A stretch of 41,019 nucleotides of DNA, taken from the NCBI GenBank assembly GCA_945897475.1, contig CAMDFL010000018.1, positions 1-41,019 on the forward strand. The letters run 5' to 3'. Below are positions 17,050 through 25,669 of this stretch, piece after piece. The stretch is from Bordetella parapertussis (lineage in GTDB: Bacteria > Pseudomonadota > Gammaproteobacteria > Burkholderiales > SG8-39). The translations under genes were made by a program, and so were the position numbers. The notes beneath the pieces were generated by a model. That model did not search any database. It was not told where the DNA came from and saw only the letters and a program-made list of their open reading frames with translations. Position 1 is the first letter of the stretch. Every line of letters begins with the position of its first letter.

Positions 17050-18645
17050 ATGATCGCACCACAAGTCAGACTGTTCGCCTGCGCGGCGGCGCAGTTATTC
17101 GCCTGCGCGGCGACGCTTTTATTCGCCTGCGCGGCGGCGCTTTTTGTGAATACGGTGATGGCGGCCGACTTGCGCATCGGCATGGCCGCGGACATCACCT
17201 CCATGGACCCGCACGCGGTCAACATCTCGCCCAATAATAATATCGGCTGGCACGTCTTTGATGCCCTGGTGCATGTGGATGCTGACGCCCGCATCGCACC
17301 CGGCCTGGCGCAATCCTGGCGCGCCGTTGACGACACTACCTGGGAGTTTCGACTGCGTCGCAATGTCAAATTTCACGACGGGTCGCCGTTCACCGCCGAG
17401 GATGTGCTGTTCTCCATCGAGCGCGCCGAAAAGCTGCCCAATGGCCAGTACGCCAGTTTCGTGCAGCGTCTGACCGAGCGGCGCGCGCTCGATCCATACA
17501 CCGTGCGCGTCAAGACCGCGACACCCTATGCCATGGTGCCCTATGATTTGAATTCCATTTTCATCGTGTCGAAAAAGGCTGCGGCCAACGCGACACCCGA
17601 AGATTTCAACAACGGCAAGGCCATGATAGGCACCGGCCCGTTTCGGTTTTCTCGATTCGCGCGCGGCGACCGTGTTGAACTGGCAAAGAACCCCGATTAC
17701 TGGGGCGGCGCGCCGTCCTGGGACAAAGTCACGTTTCGCATCATCCCCAACGATCCCGCGCGCATCGCGGCCCTGCTAGCTGGCGATGTCGACAGCATAG
17801 AGGCCATTCCCACACCGGATCTGGCGCGCATTCGGACAGACAAGCGCTTCCGGCTGGCGCAGAAAGTATCCTGGCGGACCATCTTTTTTCATGCCGATCA
17901 ATCTCGCGAGGTATCGCCCTTCGTCACCGACCGTTCCGGCAAGCCGCTGCCAAAGAACCCACTGAAAGACATCAATGTGCGCCTGGCGATCTCCAAAGCG
18001 ATCAATCGCCAGGTGATCATCGAACGCCTCATGGAGAATGCAGCCATACCGGCATCCAATATTGTTTCTCCACCGGTATTCGGCCATGTCGCCTCGATCA
18101 AACCCGAAGCCCATGAACCTGAGGTCGCGAAACAATTGCTCGCACGCGCGGGCTATCCCGATGGATTCGCGCTGACCTTGCATGCGCCGAACAATCGCTA
18201 CGTCAATGACGACCAGATCGCACAAAGCGTGGCGCAGATGCTGGCGCGCGTGGGCATCAGTACCCGCGTGGAAACCATGCCCATCAACGTCTATCTGCCG
18301 CGCGCGCGAAATGGCGATTTCAGTTTCGCCATGCTGGGCTGGGGTTCCTTCTCGGGCGACCTGGCATTGCGCGCGCTGATCGCGTCCCCCAATGCCAACA
18401 AGGGTTATGGCGCCTGGAACTGGTCGCGCTATGCGAATCCCGCAGTTGACAAGATGCTGGATCAGGGTTTTGCCACTGTCGATGAGAAAAAGCGCGAGGC
18501 CATCGCGCGCGAGGCCGCTGCCATTGCACTGAAAGATCAGGCAGTGATACCGATTCACCATCAGATCGCGATCTGGGGCATGAAAGCAAATATCAGCTAT
18601 GTCGCGCGCACCGACGAATATACCTTCGCGCATCACATGAAGTGA
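17050..18645 (+). CDS. ABC transporter substrate-binding protein, peptide/opine/nickel family
   Basis: Periplasmic receptor of the DppA/OppA type (SBP_bac_5), which captures peptides or similar solutes for the permeases encoded next. The product has 531 residues from the ATG preceded by GGAG. Core motifs are DITSMDPHAVN near 47, the TWEFRLRRNVKFHDGSPFTAEDV segment near 100 (in full positions about 98-120), IGTGPFRFSRF near 200 and LLARAGYPDGFALTL near 365. The signal peptide is odd: residues 8-31 are three near-identical 8-residue copies (LFACAAAQ, LFACAATL, LFACAAAL) encoded by a 24-base triplicate, before a probable cleavage after VMA. ATPase genes are not found nearby. Confidence 0.93.
   Translation: MIAPQVRLFACAAAQLFACAATLLFACAAALFVNTVMAADLRIGMAADITSMDPHAVNISPNNNIGWHVFDALVHVDADARIAPGLAQSWRAVDDTTWEFRLRRNVKFHDGSPFTAEDVLFSIERAEKLPNGQYASFVQRLTERRALDPYTVRVKTATPYAMVPYDLNSIFIVSKKAAANATPEDFNNGKAMIGTGPFRFSRFARGDRVELAKNPDYWGGAPSWDKVTFRIIPNDPARIAALLAGDVDSIEAIPTPDLARIRTDKRFRLAQKVSWRTIFFHADQSREVSPFVTDRSGKPLPKNPLKDINVRLAISKAINRQVIIERLMENAAIPASNIVSPPVFGHVASIKPEAHEPEVAKQLLARAGYPDGFALTLHAPNNRYVNDDQIAQSVAQMLARVGISTRVETMPINVYLPRARNGDFSFAMLGWGSFSGDLALRALIASPNANKGYGAWNWSRYANPAVDKMLDQGFATVDEKKREAIAREAAAIALKDQAVIPIHHQIAIWGMKANISYVARTDEYTFAHHMK
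17071..17142. repeat. 24-bp in-frame triplicate within a signal peptide
   Basis: Units 17071-17094, 17095-17118 and 17119-17142 share ATTCGCCTGCGCGGCG-type cores and are exactly in frame. Each encodes LFACAA plus two variable residues, lengthening the hydrophobic core of the binding protein's signal peptide. Confidence 0.9.
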
Positions 18646-18647
18646 AA

Positions 18648-18692
18648 GTGCGCATCAACCAAGTGGCAATCAACCAAGCGCGAATCGACCCA
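18648..18692. repeat. Three degenerate 15-bp units between binding protein and permease
   Basis: GTGCGCATCAACCAA, GTGGCAATCAACCAA and GCGCGAATCGACCCA follow each other exactly from two bases after the binding-protein stop. They end about 24 bases before the permease start. Confidence 0.7.
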
Positions 18693-18715
18693 GCGCCGCG
18701 CGTGAGGAATCGCTG

Positions 18716-19693
18716 ATGACAGGCTTCATTGCCCAGCGCCTGCTCCAGGCACTTGGGGTGGTACTGATCATGTCCTTGCTGGTGTTCGCCGGGGTCTACG
18801 CCATCGGCGATCCGCTGGCAATCATGATTCCACCCGATGCCACGCAAGCCGATGCCGCCCGGCTCGCGGCGTCCATGGGCCTGGATCAACCGTTGTGGCG
18901 GCAGTACCTGGTGTTCCTCGGGCAGGCAGTGACCGGCAACCTCGGCGTGTCATTTTCGTTTCAGGTACCGGCAGTCACCTTGATTCTTGAACGCCTGCCC
19001 GCAACCCTGGAGCTTGCCGTTGTCGCCACGCTGATCGCGGTGATTTTCGGCATTCCCCTTGGCCTTCTCGCCGGACTCAAACCGAAAAGCTACCTCGGCC
19101 GCGCCATCATGGCCGGCTCCATTCTGGGATTTTCGCTGCCCACTTTCTGGGTGGGCCTGTTGTTCATCATGGTGTTTTCGGTGCAACTGGGATGGCTGCC
19201 GGCAAGCGGTCGCGGGCCGACCGTGGATTTTCTGGGTGTCCCGGTGAGCTTTCTCAGCTGGGAGGGACTGCAGCACATGCTGATGCCGGCCTTGAATCTC
19301 GCGCTGTTTAAACTTTCATTGGTGACGCGCCTGGTGCGCGCCGGCGCACGCGAAGCGCTATCACTGGATTACGTGCGCTTCGCCCGCGCCAAAGGCCTAA
19401 CAGAGACGCGCGTCATAGGCGTGCACGTGCTACGAAACATCCTCATTCCCGTGGTCACCGTCGTTGGCCTTGAATTCGGCTCCCTGGTGGCATTCGCCGT
19501 GGTCACTGAAACCATCTTTGCCTGGCCCGGCATGGGTAAGTTGCTCATCGATTCCATCAACACCCTGGATCGCCCCGTCGTGGTCGCCTACCTGTGCGTG
19601 ACGGTATTGGTGTTTGTGATGATCAATCTGGCGGTTGATCTGGCCTATGCCGCGCTTGATCCGCGTGTGCGCCTGGGTGGTCGGACGCAGTGA
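18716..19693 (+). CDS. ABC transporter permease, DppB/OppB type
   Basis: Inner-membrane permease of a peptide-type ABC importer, 325 residues with about six membrane segments (first at residues 8-32, last near 285-312). The cytoplasmic ATPase-docking loop is the EAA-like AREALSLDYVRFARAKGL near residue 215, followed by NILIPVVTVVGLEFG. The ATG lies eight bases after GAGGAA. It forms an operon with the binding protein upstream and the second permease downstream (33-base gap). Confidence 0.94.
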   Translation: MTGFIAQRLLQALGVVLIMSLLVFAGVYAIGDPLAIMIPPDATQADAARLAASMGLDQPLWRQYLVFLGQAVTGNLGVSFSFQVPAVTLILERLPATLELAVVATLIAVIFGIPLGLLAGLKPKSYLGRAIMAGSILGFSLPTFWVGLLFIMVFSVQLGWLPASGRGPTVDFLGVPVSFLSWEGLQHMLMPALNLALFKLSLVTRLVRAGAREALSLDYVRFARAKGLTETRVIGVHVLRNILIPVVTVVGLEFGSLVAFAVVTETIFAWPGMGKLLIDSINTLDRPVVVAYLCVTVLVFVMINLAVDLAYAALDPRVRLGGRTQ

Positions 19694-19726
19694 ACCAATG
19701 ACACGCGACACAGTGAGAAAAGTGCA

Positions 19727-20620
19727 ATGAACGAGTCCGTCGCCGCCCACCCCGGCCTGCTGCCGCGCTTCGCGCGCGATGGCGTCGCCCTGGCGGCGCT
19801 GGCGACACTGCTACTGCTCATCCTCGCAGCATTGTTTGCGCCGTGGATAGCACCGCAAAATCCCTATGACCTCGCGCAACTCGACCTGCTGGATGGCCGC
19901 CTCGCCCCCGGCTCAGCCGGCGCCGATGGGCGTATCTATTGGCTTGGAAGCGACGATCAGGGCCGCGATATCTATTCGGCCATTCTCTACGGAATGCGCA
20001 CTAGCCTGCTTGCGGGCACAGTCAGCACGCTTGCCGCGGTGGCACTGGGCCTGTTCCTCGGCCTGTCTGCGGCCTGGTTTCGCGGGTGGCTGGAGACAGC
20101 CATCATGCGCATCGCCGATCTGCAACTGTCTTTTCCATCAATACTCATCGCATTGGTTCTGCTTGCAATGCTCGGCCAGGGCCTGGATAAAATCATCGTC
20201 GCCCTGATTGCCGTGCAATGGGCCTACTACGCACGCACCGCACGCGCCACCGCGCTCACCGAGCGCGAGAAGGATTACATCAGCGCCGCCGTGGCCCTGG
20301 GCCTGCCAACCATGCGCATCATCTTGAGGCACCTGCTGCCCAATTGCCTGCCGCCCCTGATGGTGGTGGCTACCGTGCAAATCGCCGCCGCCATCAGCCT
20401 GGAGGCCACGCTGTCGTTTTTAGGACTTGGCCTGCCAATCACCGAACCCTCATTGGGTCTACTGATCGCCAACGGCTACGCCTACATGCTCTCTGGAAAA
20501 TACTGGATAAGCTTCTTTCCCGGCGTTGCCCTGCTCTCGTTGATTGTGTGCATCAATTTGGTTGCGGATCGATTGCGGGATCTGCTGGATCCGCGGCGGG
20601 CGGCGAGTGGGGAGTCTTAG
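19727..20620 (+). CDS. ABC transporter permease, DppC/OppC type
   Basis: Second permease of the peptide-type importer, 297 residues. It has the usual N-terminal membrane segment (about 22-45), the WLGSDDQGRDIYSAILYGMRTSL motif near 70-92, and the EAA-like loop ALTEREKDYISAAVALGLP near 175. The C terminus DRLRDLLDPR is complete. Normally one or two ATPase genes (DppD/DppF type) would follow, but here a truncated receiver-domain fragment starts within about 30 bases, so the ATPases are either elsewhere or were lost by rearrangement. Confidence 0.94.
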   Translation: MNESVAAHPGLLPRFARDGVALAALATLLLLILAALFAPWIAPQNPYDLAQLDLLDGRLAPGSAGADGRIYWLGSDDQGRDIYSAILYGMRTSLLAGTVSTLAAVALGLFLGLSAAWFRGWLETAIMRIADLQLSFPSILIALVLLAMLGQGLDKIIVALIAVQWAYYARTARATALTEREKDYISAAVALGLPTMRIILRHLLPNCLPPLMVVATVQIAAAISLEATLSFLGLGLPITEPSLGLLIANGYAYMLSGKYWISFFPGVALLSLIVCINLVADRLRDLLDPRRAASGES

Positions 20621-20648
20621 AAAAGTCGAATCACGCCCCCGCGAAACA

Positions 20649-20957
20649 GGATTAAGAGCCCGGGCTTATATAGAACCACACCAGGCCCTTGAGGCTGCGC
20701 GAGCCAACCCGAATCAATTCGACTTGGTGGTCACCGACCACAACATGCCGGACATGACGGGCCTGGAGCTGGCACAGGCACTGAAGAACATTCGTTCCGA
20801 TCTGCCGGTTCTGATGGCCTCGGGCTACATTTCAGAGGAGTTGCGCGCCACGGCGCTTGCTGCCGGCATAGTCGAGCCGATCTACAAGCCCAATACGGTC
20901 GATGATTTGTGTGATGCGGTGGCCCGGGCGGCGCAGAGGCCAAACCATCTTTCTTGA
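20649..20957 (+). pseudogene. Truncated response-regulator receiver domain (hybrid kinase tail)
   Basis: About 100 codons matching the C-terminal part of a receiver domain, such as those ending PAS-type hybrid histidine kinases: FDLVVTDHNMPDMTGLELA with the phosphoacceptor Asp in VTDHNMP, DLPVLMASGY, and IYKPNTVDDLCDAV with the conserved Lys. The first strand and acidic pair, and any kinase or output domain, are missing. The frame is open upstream only because it runs through the end of the permease in another frame, so I read it as a 5'-deleted remnant. Confidence 0.72.
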
Positions 20958-20964
20958 CTAAAAC

Positions 20965-22305
20965 TCAGGTCTGGCCCGGTTTGCGCCCCTGATGCGACTG
21001 CGAGTAATGCATCTTCAGTAAATCCATGCCGTAATCGTTGCCATTGGGGGTACGCACGATGGTGTGGATGTGAAACCTCTCTGGTGTCGGGTTGGTGAGG
21101 TAAACACCTGCGTGCTGATCGAATTCGATGAATATCACAGGACTTTGTATCCGGTAGTAAAAGGTACTGTCGTCGGTAGTGCCACCGATCCAGCAGAAAT
21201 GCGTGTCATCCAGATGCCGCTCCACTTCCTCCATCCTTGCCTTGCGCGGACCCTCGGGCAAGGGCATCACGTAGGCATGCACAAGCTCCATCAAGCGTTT
21301 TTTCTGCGCGGCTGAAAAGCCACTAACGCCTACGCCCTCATAGGGCACCACGCGGTTGTCCTGGAAGGCGCCGCCGAAATGCAACTGATCCGCTCGATGC
21401 CAGCGCCCCGCTGGTTGATCGGGGCCAAGATTGGAATGGCGGATGATGGCTTGCGCGCGCTGCTCGGACGAGAGCATTCGCATGAGATCCAAGCCGACAT
21501 GCTCTTCATCCTGAAAAATTCGCACACCCGCGAACTGGCCGCTATCCGCGTAGTTGGGTTCTGCACCCATAAATACCGGCGAGAGCACCATCTGGCCGTT
21601 GATCACCAGGCAATTCAAGGCCAGGTGATGGCCCATCAATTGCCACCCCCAGGGCGCGAGGATAGAAGGATCGCCGAACAAAGTGAAATTAAAACTCCAC
21701 TCGCCAAACACCAGCGTGTTGCCTACCAATTCGCCCAGATAGTGATTCAGGCGCATCACGTCCCGGATCTTGTCGTAGCCTTTGGCGCAAAGGCTCTCGC
21801 GAATCACATCGAGCAGTGCGTCGCGAACCGGCACGCTCACCTCTTCGAACCGCAGGCCATACTTGAACAGGTACATTTCGGTGTTGTTCCAGCGCCGCCA
21901 TTCGCGCGCGTCCACCGGGTAACAAAGTGCCCTGCGCTGCTCTGGCGACAACAGACGCAGCAATCTGGAGGTCGCAGCAAGCATGGCCTCACTGGGCGCT
22001 CCATTCGGGCCCAGCGAATATAAGCCATCGATTGGCGCGCCATCAGTGGTCAGGCCGCGAAACGGCTCGCGGTACATCCTCTCCCAGTTATCCACCAGCA
22101 GCTCGCGCACCATGGGATTATTGAGACCCGCATCGCCGTGCTGGTGCGCGTTGCGCCCCAGCATGGGTGCAATTCGAAAATGCGTGGGCGGCGGGATGAA
22201 ATCATGAAAATCCGGACCGTCGTTATTCGACAAATTGCCCTTGTGGGCATGTCCTTCGTTATCCCCGTCGTGATCATGTTCGTGATCGCCGTGCTTGTGC
22301 CTCAT
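20965..22305 (-). CDS. DUF3500 domain-containing protein
   Basis: The 446-residue protein matches DUF3500: an N-terminal LLRLLSPEQRRALCYPVD segment, LTLFGDPS then WGWQLMGHHLALNCLV with its paired His near 225, FQDEEHVGL, and a C-terminal block HIHTIVRTPNGNDYGMDLLKMHY. The family has no established function that I can name with certainty. The first 25 residues are unusual, a run rich in His, Asp and Glu (HKHGDHEHDHDGDNEGHAH) that looks metal-binding; no signal peptide is visible. The ATG has a GGAG site upstream. It converges with the receiver fragment, stops nearly touching. Confidence 0.8.
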   Translation of the reverse strand: MRHKHGDHEHDHDGDNEGHAHKGNLSNNDGPDFHDFIPPPTHFRIAPMLGRNAHQHGDAGLNNPMVRELLVDNWERMYREPFRGLTTDGAPIDGLYSLGPNGAPSEAMLAATSRLLRLLSPEQRRALCYPVDAREWRRWNNTEMYLFKYGLRFEEVSVPVRDALLDVIRESLCAKGYDKIRDVMRLNHYLGELVGNTLVFGEWSFNFTLFGDPSILAPWGWQLMGHHLALNCLVINGQMVLSPVFMGAEPNYADSGQFAGVRIFQDEEHVGLDLMRMLSSEQRAQAIIRHSNLGPDQPAGRWHRADQLHFGGAFQDNRVVPYEGVGVSGFSAAQKKRLMELVHAYVMPLPEGPRKARMEEVERHLDDTHFCWIGGTTDDSTFYYRIQSPVIFIEFDQHAGVYLTNPTPERFHIHTIVRTPNGNDYGMDLLKMHYSQSHQGRKPGQT

Positions 22306-22412
22306 ATGCCCCGCTCCGTTAGCCTCAGGCTCTAAGCCTACCGCGAAAGTGCCGCGTCGCGCTTTGCGCTTTGCGCCAAAATGGGATCAGTGGGGTCAGA
22401 GTGTTCGCAGTA

Positions 22413-22590
22413 ACAGCAGTAAGTCTAGCGGGTTGAAGTCCCGTCCGGGAAGTTGTCCGTACACCCTGGTAGCTGAGGAAGCGGCGTCATGGTGACACGG
22501 GGTCATGTGTCTTAAAGCAAGAACCGGCCTGCCGCGTCTACGCGCTCTACGACAAGGTGTATCGGGATGACATCCTCAGTCACGCCTGGC
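22413..22590 (+). mobile_element. Group II intron remnant with reverse-transcriptase N-terminal fragment
   Basis: The sequence from about 22413 reads like the 5' RNA region of a bacterial group II intron (AGTCTAGCGGGTTGAAGTCC, then CCGTCCGGG and GGCGTCATGGTGACACGGGG). It runs into about 27 codons (22509-22589) resembling the start of the intron reverse transcriptase: LKQEPACRVYALYDKVYRDD followed by ILSHAW. Family members usually continue into a GAPGVDG motif, but here similarity stops eight bases before the dCTP deaminase stop codon. The rest of the enzyme, maturase and 3' domains are absent, so the element is dead. The 22306-22412 stretch shows nothing else. Confidence 0.65.
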
Positions 22591-22597
22591 CACGTTC

Positions 22598-23767
22598 TCA
22601 GTCCAGCTTGAAGTGTTTCGACAACGCAATGCCCTGTTTCTGATAATTGGATTTGATGCCATTCCCATAGAGCACATTTGGCTTCGCGGTGAGCCTTTCG
22701 TACACTAGCCGCCCGACGATCTGCCCGTGCTCGATGATGAAGGGCACTTCGAACGAGCGCACTTCCAATACAGCACGCGAACCTTCGCCACCCGCCTCGG
22801 GGTCGCCAAAGCCTGGATCGAAAAATCCCGCGTAATGCACGCGGAATTCCCCCACCAGCGTGTCGTAGGCGATCATTTCCGCCGCATAACTGGGCGGCAC
22901 GCGAACCGCTTCACATGAGGCCAATATATAGAAATCGGCGGGGTCCAGCACCAGCCCGCCTTTGCGCGGCGCCCTCACCGGCTCCCAGAAATCCGCCACC
23001 TCGTAGTGGCGGATGCGATCGATATCGATTAACCCGGAGTGGCTTTTGGCGCGATAGCCGATGATGCCCGCCGACGCATCGCCTCGCACATCCACCGACA
23101 CCGGCACGCCGTCGCGGATGTCTTCCAATGAAATCGATCCGACCAGGTCGTGTTCCTTTTGCAACTCGCGGTGCTTCTCATCGGTGCTTGAAGGATCGCC
23201 GCGGCGGATGCGAAGTTGCGACAGGCGCGAACCCTCGCGCACCAGCACGCTGAAAGTTCGCGGCGAAACCTCCGCGTACAAAGGTCCAGCGTACTCCTCC
23301 CGCACCCGATCAAACTCGGTGCCGTGATCGGTGATCAGTCGCGTAAAAACATCCAAGCGCCCGATGGAACTCTTGGGATTGCCCATCGCCGAGGTACGCG
23401 GACCCAAAGCCAGGCTCTCCAACAGGGGCACGATGTAGACGCAGCCTCGTTCCAGCACCGCGCCATGGCTGATGTCCATCTCATGCATGGTGAGATCGCG
23501 CAGCCGCTCCTTCACCGTAAATTTCTTTCCCGGCAAAAAACTCGCCCGCACGCGATACGCCACTGCTCCAAGCCGCAGATCAAGGCTCGCCGGCTGAAAC
23601 TGATCCGGAAATATAGGTTTGCTCGCGCGGATCTCGCTTGAAGAACGCGCCAGATTATCCAGTTCCTGCGCAGGCAAGATCCCGGTCACGTGAATATCGA
23701 CCTCAGTACGCCGACTTACGCGATTGTTTCCTGGAACCTGTGTCGCATCATTTGGCATATTGCGCAT
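22598..23767 (-). CDS. dcd: 2'-deoxycytidine 5'-triphosphate deaminase, double-length type
   Basis: Deaminates dCTP to dUTP, feeding thymidylate synthesis. The 389-residue product resembles the long dCTP deaminase family (DCD_N-type): N-terminal TGILPAQELDNL, FQPASLDLRLG, NPKSSIGRLDVFTRLITD, YAEVSPRTFSVLVREGSRLSQLR and a second half repeating the fold (GLIDIDRIRHYEVADFW, VGEFRVHYAGFFDPGFG). Typical single-domain bacterial Dcd has about 190 residues, so this is the internally duplicated form. The start is uncertain: GTG 23797, ATG 23767 and ATG 23758 are in frame, none with a clear ribosome site. It is divergent from the MBL fusion gene. Confidence 0.85.
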   Translation of the reverse strand: MRNMPNDATQVPGNNRVSRRTEVDIHVTGILPAQELDNLARSSSEIRASKPIFPDQFQPASLDLRLGAVAYRVRASFLPGKKFTVKERLRDLTMHEMDISHGAVLERGCVYIVPLLESLALGPRTSAMGNPKSSIGRLDVFTRLITDHGTEFDRVREEYAGPLYAEVSPRTFSVLVREGSRLSQLRIRRGDPSSTDEKHRELQKEHDLVGSISLEDIRDGVPVSVDVRGDASAGIIGYRAKSHSGLIDIDRIRHYEVADFWEPVRAPRKGGLVLDPADFYILASCEAVRVPPSYAAEMIAYDTLVGEFRVHYAGFFDPGFGDPEAGGEGSRAVLEVRSFEVPFIIEHGQIVGRLVYERLTAKPNVLYGNGIKSNYQKQGIALSKHFKLD

Positions 23768-23826
23768 GTTAACGGAGTTTGTGACAAACTTCCTCACATG
23801 CTTCTGAATTTACAAGATAATTAGTT

Positions 23827-25650
23827 ATGCGCATCCAATTTTGGGGTACTCGCGGGTCGATCGCCAAACCCGGCCCAACCACCGCGCGGTACGGCGGCAA
23901 CACCTCCTGCGTCGAGATACGCTCCGACGCGGGCACGCTGGTTGTGGTCGATTGCGGTACTGGAGGCCATTCCCTGGGTGTGCAACTGATGGCCCTGCGC
24001 AAGAAAAATGCACCAGTCAGCGGGCACATGCTGATCAGCCATACCCACTGGGATCACATCCAGGGCATTCCGTTCTTCGCCCCCATGTTCGCGCCTGAGA
24101 ACGTATGGAATATCTACGGGCCAAAGGGCCTATCGCAGAATTTGCGCACCACCCTGGCCGGCCAGATGGACCACTCGTACTTCCCGATCGCGCTCGACCA
24201 GTTCGCCTCCACCAATCATTATCACGACCTGGTGGAGGGTATGTTTTCCATTGACAATATACAGATCACGACGCGCTACCTGAATCATCCCGCTCTGACC
24301 CTGGGCTATCGTTTCGAAGCCGATGGCGCGAGCGTGGCCTATTGCTGCGACCACGAACCGCATTCGAGCGCATTCGCCTCGGGCGAACTGGTGATCACGG
24401 GCATCGACCGCCGCTACGCGGAGTTCGTTGAAGGCGCGGACTTAGTCATCCATGATTCGCAGTACACCGCGCTTGAGTACGCCGCAAAGGTCGGCTGGGG
24501 TCATAGCACGGCTGAATACGCGGTGCGCGTTTGCCGCGACGTTGGCGTAAAACGTTTGCTCCTCACGCACCACGACCCGCTGCGCGACGACGCGGCCATC
24601 GACCGCATCGTCGAGGGAGTGAGGCAACGCCTTCGCGATGACAAAGTCGACCTGGAGGTCGATGCCGCCTCCGAGGGCATGGTGGTCGAGCTACGCAGCA
24701 GATCGAAAACCGCAGTTGATAAAACCAAAAACCATTTCCACGCGCGCACCGCTATCAGCGCCTCATCCATGGCACGGCCGGTGCTCCTGTACACCGTCGA
24801 CAAAAGCATGGCCGACGCGCTAACCGAGGCCATTCGCGGCGAATCCATGCCGCTGATGATCGCGGCGGACAAAGAGACTGTCCTGCGACGAACCGCCGAG
24901 CAGCAATTCGCCTTGGTGGTCCTGGAACACAATCCACCGCTATGCGACGGCCTGGAACTGGCGAACGCGATTCGCGCGGGCGAAGCCCCCGGTGGCATAC
25001 AGGTGCCTGTGATGCTTGCGACCTCGGGGAATCACCTGGCAAGCCGCGAGAACAATGTCGCCACGGACTGGCTGGTCGCGCCCTTTAGCATGAGTTATGC
25101 GCGCACCAAGATTCGCGCTTGGGCGCTGCGTTCGGCCTCGCGCTGGATCAGGGCGGATATGCCCAAGGACGAAGCCAGCCGCATCTCGACGCTGCACAAT
25201 CTGGGCCTCCTCGACACCGGTCCCGAGGAAAAATTCGACCGCATAACGCGCATCGCCGCGGCTTCGTTCAAGGTGCCCATAGCATTGGTGAGTCTGGTCG
25301 ACGCCGACCGGCAATGGTTAAAATCGATTGTCGGTCTCAATGCCTTCGAGGCTTCGCGTGACAGTGCTTTTTGCTCACACGTGGTCGCGCAAAACAAAGA
25401 ATTGGTCGTCACGGACACACTGGCCGATAAGCGTTTCGCCGACAATCCGATGGTGACAGGCGAGCCACGCGCGCGCTTCTATGCCGGCGCCCCACTCACC
25501 ATGCCCGATGGCAGTTGCATAGGCACGCTGTGCCTGTTCGACACCAGCCCACGCAAATTCAGCATTGCAGAGATGGAAGTTCTTCGCGACCTGCGCGATC
25601 TGGTGCTGGAGGAAATTGGACGCAAGCACGAAGTCGCCCAGGGCGGTTAA
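23827..25650 (+). CDS. Metallo-beta-lactamase / receiver-like / GAF fusion protein
   Basis: A 607-residue three-part protein. Residues 1-280 form a metallo-beta-lactamase-fold hydrolase with the metal motif HTHWDH (72-77), later HDSQYT and LLTHHDP ligands; it resembles phosphodiesterase-like members starting MRIQFWGTRGS. Residues about 315-435 look like a degenerate receiver domain (VLLYTVDKSMADAL, FALVVLEHNPPLCDGLELA, DWLVAPFS): the phosphoacceptor Asp is replaced by Glu in VLEHNPP and the conserved Lys by Ala in VAPF. Residues about 445-600 are a GAF domain (KFDRITRIAAASF, DSAFCSHVVAQ, FYAGAPLTMPDGSCIGTLCL). No signal peptide or membrane segment is seen. A ligand-sensing cytoplasmic phosphodiesterase is a reasonable inference; substrate unknown. 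Confidence 0.87.
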   Translation: MRIQFWGTRGSIAKPGPTTARYGGNTSCVEIRSDAGTLVVVDCGTGGHSLGVQLMALRKKNAPVSGHMLISHTHWDHIQGIPFFAPMFAPENVWNIYGPKGLSQNLRTTLAGQMDHSYFPIALDQFASTNHYHDLVEGMFSIDNIQITTRYLNHPALTLGYRFEADGASVAYCCDHEPHSSAFASGELVITGIDRRYAEFVEGADLVIHDSQYTALEYAAKVGWGHSTAEYAVRVCRDVGVKRLLLTHHDPLRDDAAIDRIVEGVRQRLRDDKVDLEVDAASEGMVVELRSRSKTAVDKTKNHFHARTAISASSMARPVLLYTVDKSMADALTEAIRGESMPLMIAADKETVLRRTAEQQFALVVLEHNPPLCDGLELANAIRAGEAPGGIQVPVMLATSGNHLASRENNVATDWLVAPFSMSYARTKIRAWALRSASRWIRADMPKDEASRISTLHNLGLLDTGPEEKFDRITRIAAASFKVPIALVSLVDADRQWLKSIVGLNAFEASRDSAFCSHVVAQNKELVVTDTLADKRFADNPMVTGEPRARFYAGAPLTMPDGSCIGTLCLFDTSPRKFSIAEMEVLRDLRDLVLEEIGRKHEVAQGG

Positions 25651-25669
25651 TTCACCCGCGGCCAATCCG

